From Halovenus halobia (GTDB lineage Archaea > Halobacteriota > Halobacteria > Halobacteriales > Haloarculaceae): 64,000 nucleotides of DNA. The stretch spans positions 1,243,996 through 1,307,995 of the forward strand of contig NZ_JBLKOA010000001.1 in assembly GCF_051414135.1 (NCBI RefSeq), given 5' to 3'. Of this stretch, positions 26,958 to 35,550 are shown piece by piece. The stretch's first letter is position 1, and each line of letters opens with the position of its first letter. The notes under the pieces were generated by a model. It was not told the origin of the DNA. It worked only from the letters and a program-made list of their open reading frames with translations, and did no database searches. A program made the position numbers and the translations under genes.

Positions 26958-27908
26958 TTAGTCGACGGTCGGCACAGCAATTTTTTCGAGAACCTCGGAG
27001 ACGATTGTCCCCTTGTTGGTGTTGTCGACCTCTGCCTCGGCGGTCAACACCAGCCGGTGTGCCAGAACTGGCTCAGCAATCCGTTTGATCATATCTGGCG
27101 TGACGAATTCTCGTCCCTCGAGAATCGCTCGCGCTCGGGCGGCCTCGAACAGTCGTTGTGTCCCTCGCGGCGAGACACCAATCGAGACGCGATAATCCGA
27201 GCGTGTCGCCCGCGTGATGTCGAGAATGTATCGCATCAGGTCTTCGTCGACGCGGATCTCTTCGGGCGCAGCCTGCAGGGCGAGCACCGAGTCTGCCGAG
27301 AGGACTGTCTCGACAGTTGGACTCCGGGCGTCTCGGCCGTCGCGGCGCTTGAGCAGTTCGAGTTCGCCGTCGTACTCCGGATAGCCCAGACTCGTCTTCA
27401 CCATGAAGCGGTCAATCTGTGCTTCCGGCAGCGCGAAGGTTCCTTCCTGTTCGACGGGATTCTGGGTCGCGATGACGAAAAACGGCTCCGGCAGGTCGTG
27501 GGTTTCGCCGTCGACGGTCACCTGCCGTTCCTCCATCGCCTCCAGCAGCGCTGACTGGGTCTTTGGCGGAGCACGATTAATCTCGTCGGCGAGGACGACG
27601 TTCGCGAAAATCGGCCCCTCTCGGAAGTCGAAATCGCTCTCCTGTTCGTCGAAGACGTAGGTTCCGGTGACGTCCGCCGGCAGCAGGTCCGGTGTGAACT
27701 GAATGCGCGAGAAAGACAGGCCGAGCGCGCGGGCCATGCTCCTGGCGGTCAGCGTCTTGCCGGTGCCAGGCACGTCTTCGAGTAAGACGTGTCCGCGGGC
27801 AACCAGCGCCATCAACACCGTTTCGAGAAATTCCGGGTCGCTGACAACCGCTGCGCTCACCGAGTCGATCACCGCCTCGCAGTCGTGGGCTGGCTTCTCA
27901 GCAGTCAT
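26958..27908 (-). CDS. MoxR-family AAA+ ATPase
   Basis: A 317-residue AAA+ protein with Walker A GTGKT, Walker B LADEINRAPPKTQSALLEAM, sensor I FFVIATQNPVEQEG and the arginine-containing LPEAQIDRFMV, all standard for MoxR. MoxR ATPases act as chaperones for vWA/DUF58 partners. The partners here (24535-26957) are encoded on the opposite strand and converge on it, whereas this set is often codirectional. ATG 27908 is preferred; GTG 27929 would add seven residues. Confidence 0.93.
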   Translation of the reverse strand: MTAEKPAHDCEAVIDSVSAAVVSDPEFLETVLMALVARGHVLLEDVPGTGKTLTARSMARALGLSFSRIQFTPDLLPADVTGTYVFDEQESDFDFREGPIFANVVLADEINRAPPKTQSALLEAMEERQVTVDGETHDLPEPFFVIATQNPVEQEGTFALPEAQIDRFMVKTSLGYPEYDGELELLKRRDGRDARSPTVETVLSADSVLALQAAPEEIRVDEDLMRYILDITRATRSDYRVSIGVSPRGTQRLFEAARARAILEGREFVTPDMIKRIAEPVLAHRLVLTAEAEVDNTNKGTIVSEVLEKIAVPTVD

Positions 27909-28053
27909 AGCTTCTGGTCGGGGCCGCACGGAGACGACCGTCCGATCTGTCGCGGAGTTTGGCTGGTCTACACTTCACTGTTGTGCCGCCGTTTCCTTCC
28001 GAGCAACTGAGAGCAAGCGACAGACATACATTTGGCTGGTCAAAATGCTGACT

Positions 28054-29097
28054 ATGACAACCGGCGTTGCGATGCTTAACTTTGGCGAACCGTCCGAACC
28101 GGACCGCGAGGTCGTGCTCGACTATCTCGAACGAATCTTCTACGCCAACGCCGACCTCGAAGAAGCGGACTCCGAAGAGGCGGCCCGCGAACGAGCCCGG
28201 ACGCTTGCGAAGCGGCGGCTCCCCGGCCTCATGGAGGAGTACGAGGATATCGGTGGCTCACCGCTGAACCCACAGGCGAAAGCCCAGGTCGACCTCACCG
28301 AAGAAGTCCTCCGTGAACGTGGCTACGACGTGAATACCTACTTCGGGACGCAGTACACTGAACCGTTCATCGGCGACGCCGCCGAGCAGGCGATGGACGA
28401 CGATGTTGACCACCTGGTTGGTCTGCCAATCTACCCGCTCTGTGGTCCGTCGACGAACGTCATCTCGCTCGACGAACTCGACGACGAGATTGAAGAACTG
28501 GGCTGGGACGTCGAACAGGACGCCATCACAGGCTGGCACAAACACCCGACTTACAACCGCATTCGCGCGGAGAACATCGCCGAATTCGCCGACGAACACG
28601 ACCTCGACTTGCACGACGAGGAGACGGCACTTGTGTTCTCGGCTCACGGCACACCACAGCACTATCTCGAAGAGGGCAGTCGCTACGATATCTACGTCGA
28701 GGAGTTCTGTGACGTGGTTACGTCACTGCTCACCGTCGATGACTATCACCTCGGCTTCCAGAACCACTCCAACCGCGACATTCCGTGGACCGAGCCAGAA
28801 ATCGAGGACCTCATCGAAGATATCGACGCCGAACGGATTGTTGTCGAACCGATCAGCTTCCTCCACGAACAAAGCGAGACGCTGTCGGAACTCGACGTCG
28901 AACTCAAAGAGGAAGCCGAGGAGGTCGGACTCGACTTCTATCGCGTCCCAATTCCACACGACGACGAGCGGATGGGTGAGGTCTTTGCCGACCTGGTCGA
29001 ACCGTTCATCACTGACTTCGACGCGTCGTACTACCAGTTCCGACAGTGTCAGTGCCGAGACGAACCGGGAACGATGTGTCTGAACGCACCCCAGTAA
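28054..29097 (+). CDS. hemH: Ferrochelatase with C-terminal cysteine cluster
   Basis: A 347-residue ferrochelatase/coproporphyrin ferrochelatase, inserting Fe2+ into the porphyrin. The start GVAMLNFGEP, active-site FSAHGTP (catalytic His) and PISFLHEQSETLSELD (conserved Glu) are all present. The C-terminus holds CQC and a further Cys ten residues on (QCQCRDEPGTMC), suggesting an iron-sulfur cluster as in some ferrochelatases (inference). ATG 28054 lies about 27 nt after TATA-like ACATACATTTG. Two bases separate it from the oxidase gene. Confidence 0.9.
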   Translation: MTTGVAMLNFGEPSEPDREVVLDYLERIFYANADLEEADSEEAARERARTLAKRRLPGLMEEYEDIGGSPLNPQAKAQVDLTEEVLRERGYDVNTYFGTQYTEPFIGDAAEQAMDDDVDHLVGLPIYPLCGPSTNVISLDELDDEIEELGWDVEQDAITGWHKHPTYNRIRAENIAEFADEHDLDLHDEETALVFSAHGTPQHYLEEGSRYDIYVEEFCDVVTSLLTVDDYHLGFQNHSNRDIPWTEPEIEDLIEDIDAERIVVEPISFLHEQSETLSELDVELKEEAEEVGLDFYRVPIPHDDERMGEVFADLVEPFITDFDASYYQFRQCQCRDEPGTMCLNAPQ

Positions 29098-29099
29098 CC

Positions 29100-30422
29100 A
29101 TGCGTGTCGGAATCATCGGTGGCGGAATCACGGGCCTTGCGCTGACGCACTACCTCGCTGAGGCGGGAATCGACTCAGTCACCTTCGAGGGCAGCAGCGA
29201 GGCCGGCGGCGTTATCCAGACCCGCCACGTCGACGGCCGCGTCCTCGAAGCGGGGCCACAGCGAATGCGCAAGACGCCCGGCGTGGTCGAACTCGCGAAA
29301 GCGGCCGGTGTCGAAGACGCCTTCGTCGAGGCTGGCACCGAGAAACTGTACGTCTACGCCGACGGCGACCTGGGCCGTGCGCCGCTGTCCATCGAGGAGT
29401 TCCTCCGGACTGACTTGCTCTCCTGGCCGGGCAAAGCCCGCATGCTTGCGGAAGTCTTCACCCGTCCCGGCATGGAACAGGAGAGTGCTCGTGACCTGTT
29501 CGTCCGCAAGTTCGGGACAGAAGCCTACGAGAACTTTATCGGCCCGCTGTACGGTGGTATCTACGGCTCGGACCCCGCAGAGATGCCCGCTGCCTACGCA
29601 CTCGACAGCCTGATGGAACGCGAGCAGAAGGCCGGGAGTTTCCTGCAGGCGTTTCGCAAGCGCGTCGGGCAGGGGAGCAAGGCCCCGCCCACCTCGATGG
29701 AACGCGGGATGCAACAGCTTCCGAACGCGGTGGCAGAGCACTACAGCGACCGTATCGAGTTCGAGACGCCGGTCACTACCGTCGAAGCGGTCGGCGACCA
29801 GTTCCACGTCGAGACGACGGATGGAACAGAGACCGTCGACCACGTTGTCTGCACGACGCCGGCGAGTGTCACTGCCGACGTACTCGGTGACATTGCCGAC
29901 GGCGTTGCAGAACTGGACTCGCTGCGGTACAATCCGCTGGCGCTGGTCTACCTCGACGCCAACCTCGACGGCGAGGGCTTCGGCTATCAGGTCGGCTACG
30001 GCGAGGACCTGCACACCCTCGGCGCGTCGTGGAACGCGAGCATGTTCGACCGCGACGGCGTCCATACCATCTTCCTCGGCGGGATGCACGAACCCGAACT
30101 CGTCAGTGAGTCTGACGACCGACTGGCCGAAATTGCTATCGAAGAGTTCGAGACTGTCACCGGCACAGAGGCCTCTGTCATCGACATCGCTCGACTTGAG
30201 CCCGGATTCCCCGCGTGGGACCAGTCGTGGTGGGCACTCGAAGACGTCGAGACACCAGAGGGAATCGACCTCGCAACGAACTACACCGCGCGAATGGGGA
30301 TTCCGAGCCGTGTGCGCGAGGCTCGCGAACTGGCAGAGTCAATTACCGACCGTGCGGAGAACGAACCAGCAGCACCGTCGACCGACGCAAATCGGGCAAC
30401 ACCGGCAGCGAGCGACGACTAG
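29100..30422 (+). CDS. hemY: Protoporphyrinogen/coproporphyrinogen oxidase, HemY-type
   Basis: A 440-residue FAD flavoprotein with the N-terminal dinucleotide loop GIIGGGITG and RHVDGRVLEAGPQRMR, a helical membrane/substrate domain and the C-terminal FAD-binding VETPEGIDLATNY segment. The family oxidises proto- or coproporphyrinogen to the porphyrin. It follows ferrochelatase by two bases. With HemE next door, the set would suit the coproporphyrin branch of haem synthesis, but the sequence does not decide between branches. The last about 20 residues are low complexity. Its TAG overlaps the convergent hemE stop. Confidence 0.88.
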   Translation: MRVGIIGGGITGLALTHYLAEAGIDSVTFEGSSEAGGVIQTRHVDGRVLEAGPQRMRKTPGVVELAKAAGVEDAFVEAGTEKLYVYADGDLGRAPLSIEEFLRTDLLSWPGKARMLAEVFTRPGMEQESARDLFVRKFGTEAYENFIGPLYGGIYGSDPAEMPAAYALDSLMEREQKAGSFLQAFRKRVGQGSKAPPTSMERGMQQLPNAVAEHYSDRIEFETPVTTVEAVGDQFHVETTDGTETVDHVVCTTPASVTADVLGDIADGVAELDSLRYNPLALVYLDANLDGEGFGYQVGYGEDLHTLGASWNASMFDRDGVHTIFLGGMHEPELVSESDDRLAEIAIEEFETVTGTEASVIDIARLEPGFPAWDQSWWALEDVETPEGIDLATNYTARMGIPSRVREARELAESITDRAENEPAAPSTDANRATPAASDD

Positions 30423-31426
30423 CGCTGTACTTGTTTTGCCGTTTCGACGAAGGCCCGGACTGACTCGACAGGCGTGTCCTTGTTGACGCCGTGGCCGAGG
30501 TTGAGAATATGTCCCTCAGGGCCGGCTTTCTCGATGACTTCCCGAGTTTTCTCGCGGACAAAGTCTGGCTCAGCAAAGAGATAGGAGGGGTCGAGATTGC
30601 CCTGCACTGGCGTATCGCCGAGTTGCTCGCGGGCCTCACCCATATCGACCGTCCAGTCGAGTCCAACGGCGTCGGCGCCCGACTCTTGCAAGAGGTCGAG
30701 GCGGCCGTTCATCCGCCGGACGAAGACGATTGTCGGCACGTCGACGGCCTCGAAAATCTTCTGATGCAGCGGCAGCACGAACTCGCGGTAATCCTCCGGC
30801 GTCATCGTACCGGCGTAAGTATCGAACAGTTGGACGACATCCGCACCGTTGCCGGCCTGAAACTGCAGATAATCGATAACGACCGAAGTAAACGACTCCA
30901 GGAGGGTGCGGAACGCCTCGGGATGCTGTGCCCGGAGTTGGCGTAGCGGCATGTTCGTTCGACTCGGGCCGCCAGCGACGGCGTACGAAGCCAGCGTGAA
31001 CGGGCCGCCGGCAAAGCCGATGACTGCGGTTTCGTCGCCGACGCGCTGGTTCAGGCGGACGAGTAGTTCGCCGACGTAATCCAGTTCTCTGGTCACGTCG
31101 TCGTGGCTTCGGTCGACATCGTCGGGGCCGGAGACAGGGTCTTCGATGACGGGGCCGACGCCGCTTTCGATGTGATAGGAGAAGCCAAGCGGTTCGAGGA
31201 CAGTGAGAATATCCGAGAACATCACGACGCCGTCTGGCTTGTAGTACTCCCAGGGCAGCAGCGTGATTTCGGTCGCAACCTCGGGCGTCTTGATGGCTTC
31301 GAGAAAGCTGTATTCCTCGCGAATCTCGCGGTACTCGGGGATGTGTCGGCCGGCCTGGCGCATCAGCCAGACCGGGGGGCGCTCTGTGTGTTCCCCACGG
31401 GCGGCTCGGACGAGGAGGTGGTCCAT
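30419..31426 (-). CDS. hemE: Uroporphyrinogen III decarboxylase
   Basis: A 335-residue enzyme converting uroporphyrinogen III to coproporphyrinogen III. The N-terminal WLMRQAGRHIPEYREIR is the HemE signature, and VMFSDILT carries the catalytic Asp region. The C-terminal ILNLGHGVNKDTPVE is also typical. ATG 31426 gives the usual family length; the longer in-frame extension upstream is not conserved. It converges with the hemH-hemY pair, with a four-base overlap of 3' ends. Confidence 0.94.
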   Translation of the reverse strand: MDHLLVRAARGEHTERPPVWLMRQAGRHIPEYREIREEYSFLEAIKTPEVATEITLLPWEYYKPDGVVMFSDILTVLEPLGFSYHIESGVGPVIEDPVSGPDDVDRSHDDVTRELDYVGELLVRLNQRVGDETAVIGFAGGPFTLASYAVAGGPSRTNMPLRQLRAQHPEAFRTLLESFTSVVIDYLQFQAGNGADVVQLFDTYAGTMTPEDYREFVLPLHQKIFEAVDVPTIVFVRRMNGRLDLLQESGADAVGLDWTVDMGEAREQLGDTPVQGNLDPSYLFAEPDFVREKTREVIEKAGPEGHILNLGHGVNKDTPVESVRAFVETAKQVQR

Positions 31427-31522
31427 TGAACTGAGGTTCGGCTGTGAGGAGTTAAGGGCTTTTGATACCGCGGGACGCTCGCATTTGGACAATCATTTAA
31501 CGACCGCACTGAAAGACAGAGT

Positions 31523-32173
31523 ATGGCAGCGCCACGGATTCTCATCATCGGCCCGCCCGGTGCAGGCAAAGGAACACAGAGCAGTAATCTCGTCTCCGAG
31601 TACGGGATTGACCACATCACGACTGGTGATGCGCTCCGAGCCAACAAGGACATGGACCTGAGCCACCTCGATACCGACCGCGATACCCCGCGTGCCTACA
31701 TGGAGGCCGGCGATCTGGTCCCGGACGAAGTGGTCAACGAAATCGTCGACACGGCCCTGTCGAACGCCGACGGCTTCGTCCTCGACGGCTACCCACGGAA
31801 CACGGACCAGGCCGAAGAGCTAGAATCGATGACTGGCCTCGATGTCATCCTCTCGCTGTCGGTCAGTCGCGAGGAACTCATCGACCGACTCACCGGCCGA
31901 CGAGTCTGTGACGATTGCGGCGAAAACTATCACGTCGAGTTCGACCAGCCCGAGACTGAGGGTGTCTGTGACGAGTGTGGCGGCGAGTTGATCCAGCGTG
32001 ACGACGACACCCGCGACGCTGTCGAGAATCGTCTGGACGTCTTCGACGAGGAGACCCAGCCAGTTATCGACCATTACGAGGGTCGCGACGAGTTCGTCGC
32101 CATCGATGGTGAAGGAACGCCGGCGGATGTCTGGACTGAAATCAAGTCCACCGTCGACGAACACACGAACTGA
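31523..32173 (+). CDS. adk: Adenylate kinase with zinc-type LID
   Basis: A 216-residue nucleotide kinase (ATP + AMP = 2 ADP). The P-loop is GPPGAGKGTQ, DGYPRN marks the AMP site, and the LID carries CDDC and CDEC, a four-Cys zinc site. It is the first gene of the run adk-DUF106-cmk-cbf5, an order seen after secY in many archaea. TATA-like CATTTAACG lies about 27 nt upstream. Confidence 0.95.
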   Translation: MAAPRILIIGPPGAGKGTQSSNLVSEYGIDHITTGDALRANKDMDLSHLDTDRDTPRAYMEAGDLVPDEVVNEIVDTALSNADGFVLDGYPRNTDQAEELESMTGLDVILSLSVSREELIDRLTGRRVCDDCGENYHVEFDQPETEGVCDECGGELIQRDDDTRDAVENRLDVFDEETQPVIDHYEGRDEFVAIDGEGTPADVWTEIKSTVDEHTN

Positions 32174-32215
32174 GGAGTAAAAGCTTGATAGTACTCGGCC
32201 AACTTAGCTAAGATA

Positions 32216-33100
32216 ATGCCACGGACCGCACAGAAAGTAGACGACCTCGCCGAAGAGGGCGAGCATATGACCGACGCCCTCACAGCGGTGCTGTCGGTCG
32301 CCGAGGAGCAGGGGACGGTGACGTGGGGTGATGTCTCCGACGAGATTACCAGCGGCGAGTGGGGCCGCCTCATCGAGAAAGGTGTGCTCACTGACGCCGA
32401 CGGTGAAGGGTTCGTCGTCGAGGACCCCGACGGCATCCGCGACGCGCTGGACGAGGCAGACCCGGCCGACATGTCGGATGAAGACACCTCGTGGACGACC
32501 TACGACAAACTGGCAGCGCTGAGTGCAGTTGGGCTGTTTGCGGGCTACGCGCTTGGCTCTGTCCGGGAGTTGATCGGCAGTACCATCGACATATTCGTCG
32601 GCCCGCTGAACGAACTCCTGCCGTTCTACGTCGTTATCATGATTCTCGCAGTGTTGACCGGTCTTGCGTCCGCAATCTTGCAGGACAACCTCGGCAACAC
32701 TGCGGTGATGGGCGAGTATCGCGAGAAGACCGAAGAACTCAAAGAACGACGCGAGAAGGCCAAGGAACGCGGTGACGACGAGGCGCTGGAGGAGATTCAA
32801 CAAGAGCAGATGGAGATGATGTCCGAGAACCTCGGCGTCTTCAAAGCCCAGTTCCGGCCGATGGTCTGGATTATGCTCTTTACCATCCCCGTCTTCCTGT
32901 GGATGTACTGGATGACCATCGACGTCGGTGTCGGCGGTAGTTCCCCGGCGCTCGTGTTGCCGATTGCCGGCGAGATCTCCTCGTGGCGGACCAAACTGGT
33001 CGGACCCATGGAGGTCTGGATTATCTGGTACTTCGTCTGCTCGATGGGCTTCGGCCAGATTATGCGCAAAGCGCTGAACGTGCAGACGACGCCAGGCTAA
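32216..33100 (+). CDS. DUF106/EMC3-like membrane protein
   Basis: A 294-residue protein of the Oxa1/EMC3/Get1-related archaeal DUF106 family, implicated in membrane protein insertion. Residues 1-90 are an extra soluble, winged-helix-like domain. The core has a first helix near 100-120, a second near 135-160, a charged coiled coil (about 165-205, EKTEELKERREKAKERG) and two to three C-terminal helices including MVWIMLFTIPVFLWMYWM. It is embedded between adk and cmk. Confidence 0.85.
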   Translation: MPRTAQKVDDLAEEGEHMTDALTAVLSVAEEQGTVTWGDVSDEITSGEWGRLIEKGVLTDADGEGFVVEDPDGIRDALDEADPADMSDEDTSWTTYDKLAALSAVGLFAGYALGSVRELIGSTIDIFVGPLNELLPFYVVIMILAVLTGLASAILQDNLGNTAVMGEYREKTEELKERREKAKERGDDEALEEIQQEQMEMMSENLGVFKAQFRPMVWIMLFTIPVFLWMYWMTIDVGVGGSSPALVLPIAGEISSWRTKLVGPMEVWIIWYFVCSMGFGQIMRKALNVQTTPG

Positions 33101-33139
33101 ACTCGCAACCTCTTTTAGCCTCACCACATCACATGTGGT

Positions 33140-33718
33140 ATGTTGATTACCGTGTCCGGCCCGGCAGGCTCTGGCAAAAGTACGCTTGCCGAGGCACTCG
33201 CGACGGCGCTGTCCTACGAGCACGTCTCTGGCGGTGATATCTTTCGGTCGATTGCCGACGAGCGCGACCTCACGCCGCTCGAACTGAACCGCCGCGCCGA
33301 AGACGACGACCAGATCGACCGCGACCTCGACCGTCGACTCCGCACGACGGCCCGCGAACAGGATAATCTCGTCCTCGAATCGCGACTCGCGGGCTGGATG
33401 GCCGGCGAGTACGCTGACCTGCGACTCTGGCTCGATGGCCCGCTCGACGTCCGCGCCGAACGCATCGCCGAGCGCGAGGAGAAATCAGTCGAGCAGGCTC
33501 GTGAAGAGACACAGGCCCGCGCTGAGAGCGAGGCACTCCGCTACGAGGAGTACTACGGCATCGACATCGACGAACTGGGTATCTACGACCTCGTCATCAA
33601 CACCGCCCGCTGGAGCCCAGACAGTGTTACCGATATTGCGCTGCAGGCGGTCGACACGTACGACGAACACACTGACGAGGGCCAGACGCCGGTCACCGGC
33701 GTCGCGTACGACTTCTGA
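33140..33718 (+). CDS. cmk: Cytidylate kinase
   Basis: A 192-residue archaeal-type CMP/dCMP kinase with P-loop GPAGSGKSTLA and the LID region AEREEKSVEQAREETQARAESE. It phosphorylates CMP and dCMP. Its TGA overlaps the ATG of cbf5 by one base. TATA-like CTTTTAGCC lies about 27 nt upstream. Confidence 0.93.
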   Translation: MLITVSGPAGSGKSTLAEALATALSYEHVSGGDIFRSIADERDLTPLELNRRAEDDDQIDRDLDRRLRTTAREQDNLVLESRLAGWMAGEYADLRLWLDGPLDVRAERIAEREEKSVEQAREETQARAESEALRYEEYYGIDIDELGIYDLVINTARWSPDSVTDIALQAVDTYDEHTDEGQTPVTGVAYDF

Positions 33719-34641
33719 TGAGCCTGCTCGACTCCCCTGGAGAACGGTCCATCCCAGACCTGCTCTCCTTTGGCGTCTGTAACCTCGACAAACCGCCGGG
33801 GCCGAGTTCCCACCAGGTTGCCGACTGGCTCAAGGGCATGCTCAACGACGCGCTCGACGAGCAGGGGGCCGACACCATCGACAGCGTTGCCCACACTGGC
33901 ACGCTCGACCCCAAAGTCACGGGCTCGCTGCCGGTGCTGTTCGGCGACGCAACCCGTCTCGCGCAGGTGTTCGCTCGCAGCGACAAGGAGTACATCGCCG
34001 TGCTCGAACTCCAGGGGCCGCCACCATCGGACTTTGAAGCCTCGCTCGCGGAGTTCGAGACTAAAATCTACCAGAAGCCACCCCGCAAGAGCGCGGTGGT
34101 ACGCCAGCTCAGAACCCGGCGGATTCACGCACTGGACGTGCTCGAAGTCGACGGCCGGCAAGCACTGTTGCGGATTCGCTGCGAGGCTGGCACCTACGTC
34201 CGAAAACTCTGTCACGACCTCGGCCTCGCGCTCGGAACCGGCGCACACATGGGCGACCTGCGGCGCAGCGCCACGGGCCAGTACGACGACACCACGCTGG
34301 TCACGCTCGAAGACTTGGCCGACGGCCTGGCGTTCTGGACCGAGGACGGTGACGAAGGACCGTTGCGCGATATTGTCGCGCCCGCTGAAACGGCGCTCGA
34401 CTCACTCCCGCGGCTGATTGTCGCGCCGAGCGCGGCCCGGGAGATTGCCGAGGGGGCTCCCGTCTACGCGCCGGGTGTCATCGACGCTGAACCTGCGCCG
34501 CTTGACGGCACGGCTGTGACCGACAGTGAACTCGTGGCTGGGTTCACGCCCGACGGCTCGGCGGTCTGTCTCGGCACGCTGGTCGGCGACCCCGAGGCCG
34601 AGTCTGGGACGGTGCTCGAACTCGAACGCGTGTTGGTGTGA
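33718..34641 (+). CDS. truB: H/ACA RNP pseudouridine synthase Cbf5 (TruB family)
   Basis: A 307-residue archaeal Cbf5. The N-terminal LDKPPGPSSHQV motif, catalytic Asp64 in HTGTLDPKVTG and the C-terminal PUA domain (about 215-300) are intact. It is the catalytic subunit of the box H/ACA complex that modifies rRNA; its partner Nop10 is encoded at 14790-14972. It is coupled to cmk by an overlapping start. Confidence 0.94.
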   Translation: MSLLDSPGERSIPDLLSFGVCNLDKPPGPSSHQVADWLKGMLNDALDEQGADTIDSVAHTGTLDPKVTGSLPVLFGDATRLAQVFARSDKEYIAVLELQGPPPSDFEASLAEFETKIYQKPPRKSAVVRQLRTRRIHALDVLEVDGRQALLRIRCEAGTYVRKLCHDLGLALGTGAHMGDLRRSATGQYDDTTLVTLEDLADGLAFWTEDGDEGPLRDIVAPAETALDSLPRLIVAPSAAREIAEGAPVYAPGVIDAEPAPLDGTAVTDSELVAGFTPDGSAVCLGTLVGDPEAESGTVLELERVLV

Positions 34642-34683
34642 ATCGAAGGCCTTAATCCCGACAGTATCGTCTTCTCGAAACGC

Positions 34684-34754
34684 GGGACCGTGGGGTAGCG
34701 GTATCCTCGGCGCATGGGGTGCGTCGGACCTGAGTTCGAATCTCGGCGGTCCCA
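34684..34754 (+). tRNA. tRNA-Pro (anticodon GGG)
   Basis: A cloverleaf folds: acceptor GGGACCG (34684-34690) pairs with CGGTCCC (34747-34753), discriminator A. The anticodon stem is GGCGC/GCGTC around loop ATGGGGT, giving anticodon GGG. The T stem is CTGAG/CTCGG around TTCGAAT. No intron and no encoded CCA. A T-run (34765-34769) follows as a likely terminator. Confidence 0.95.
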
Positions 34755-34764
34755 CTCTACCACC

Positions 34765-34769
34765 TTTTT
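34765..34769 (+). terminator. T-run behind tRNA-Pro
   Basis: Five T residues eleven bases beyond the tRNA 3' end, the usual archaeal termination signal for a short RNA gene. Confidence 0.5.
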
Positions 34770-34778
34770 ACGTCGTCG

Positions 34779-34855
34779 GGTGCGCGAAGCGCACCACTCC
34801 TCGAAAAACGTGGGCGAAAAACTGCCGGACGCTCAGCCTGCGGCTTCGCGTCCGG
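34779..34855. repeat. Two perfect inverted repeats behind tRNA-Pro
   Basis: GGTGCGC / GAA / GCGCACC forms a 7-bp hairpin at 34779-34795. CCGGACGC (34825-34832) and GCGTCCGG (34848-34855) form an 8-bp stem. They lie in non-coding sequence between the tRNA and a small zinc-protein gene, and could be structured RNA, terminators or remains of an integrated element. Confidence 0.5.
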
Positions 34856-34922
34856 TGTCTTCCGGAGTGAGTACCGCAAACGACGGAGGGCTCGTCAGAG
34901 CTCGCTTTGTCCGTAGTTGGTA

Positions 34923-35102
34923 CTATTTGTGGTGGTGTATCCAGTCTTGGAGCTGTATGAACTCACTCTTGCCACAGGCACCACAGGATTCCGGTGGCTG
35001 GAACGTATGCTCGGAAGCCGAGTGGTGGATTGGCGTCCCAGCGTGGGTCACCTGACAGTTCTCACAGACGAATTGTTCTACTGATTCTGGACTGTGTGCC
35101 AT
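34923..35102 (-). CDS. Small zinc-finger protein
   Basis: A 59-residue protein with two Cys pairs (VCENC and CGAC) and several His residues between them, ending IQLQDWIHHHK. It is typical of the small, mostly uncharacterised zinc proteins of haloarchaea. ATG 35102 is chosen because the Cys-rich part begins soon after; the upstream in-frame sequence is Ser/Arg-rich and unlike coding sequence. Confidence 0.6.
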   Translation of the reverse strand: MAHSPESVEQFVCENCQVTHAGTPIHHSASEHTFQPPESCGACGKSEFIQLQDWIHHHK

Positions 35103-35178
35103 AGTAACATGTCTCACTTTGTAGGGATATGCCTTGGGTCCCAGTGGGACACCCGGGGAACTTCTGAGTTCTGTCTGA

Positions 35179-35454
35179 ATTGGTTGGCGACTGTGCTCGC
35201 TCTGCAGTGCCGACTCGATATTTTTCTGGGAGAGTGTCCTCCTCGAAGGGACGCTCAGGAAACTCTCGAGAGATGAGTGGGACGACCACGATGACGCACT
35301 GGACAACGCGTGGCACCTCGACCTGTTCACGAAGGCAGAAACGGCTGGTGAGTTGCAACTGTACACCTTCGATATCCACGAACAGGTCGGGCGCAAGTCC
35401 ATAGAGTTACCGCCCGGACTCAAGCAGTACTACTCTCCGACCGATAACGACTGA
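35179..35454 (+). pseudogene. Start-less 3' gene remnant
   Basis: From the in-frame TGA at 35176 to the TGA at 35452-35454 one frame stays open for 91 codons without any ATG, GTG or TTG. It reads like real protein (acidic, e.g. DEWDDHDDALDNAWHLDLF and GRKSIELPPGLKQYYSPTDND). This suggests the C-terminal end of a gene that lost its 5' part. It overlaps only the promoter side of the divergent zinc-protein gene. I do not recognise the family. Confidence 0.5.
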
Positions 35455-35550
35455 TTGCTCGGAAGACGGTGGCTGGCGGTACACGGTCGGTCACCATCCG
35501 CTGCCCCGACATCACGCACCGACTCGCCAGTCAGTAACGAGTATCCACCG

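Noticed and set aside
32204..33223. 339-codon open frame antisense to DUF106
   Set aside because: No domain, non-acidic composition, and it crosses the cmk promoter; shadow frame.
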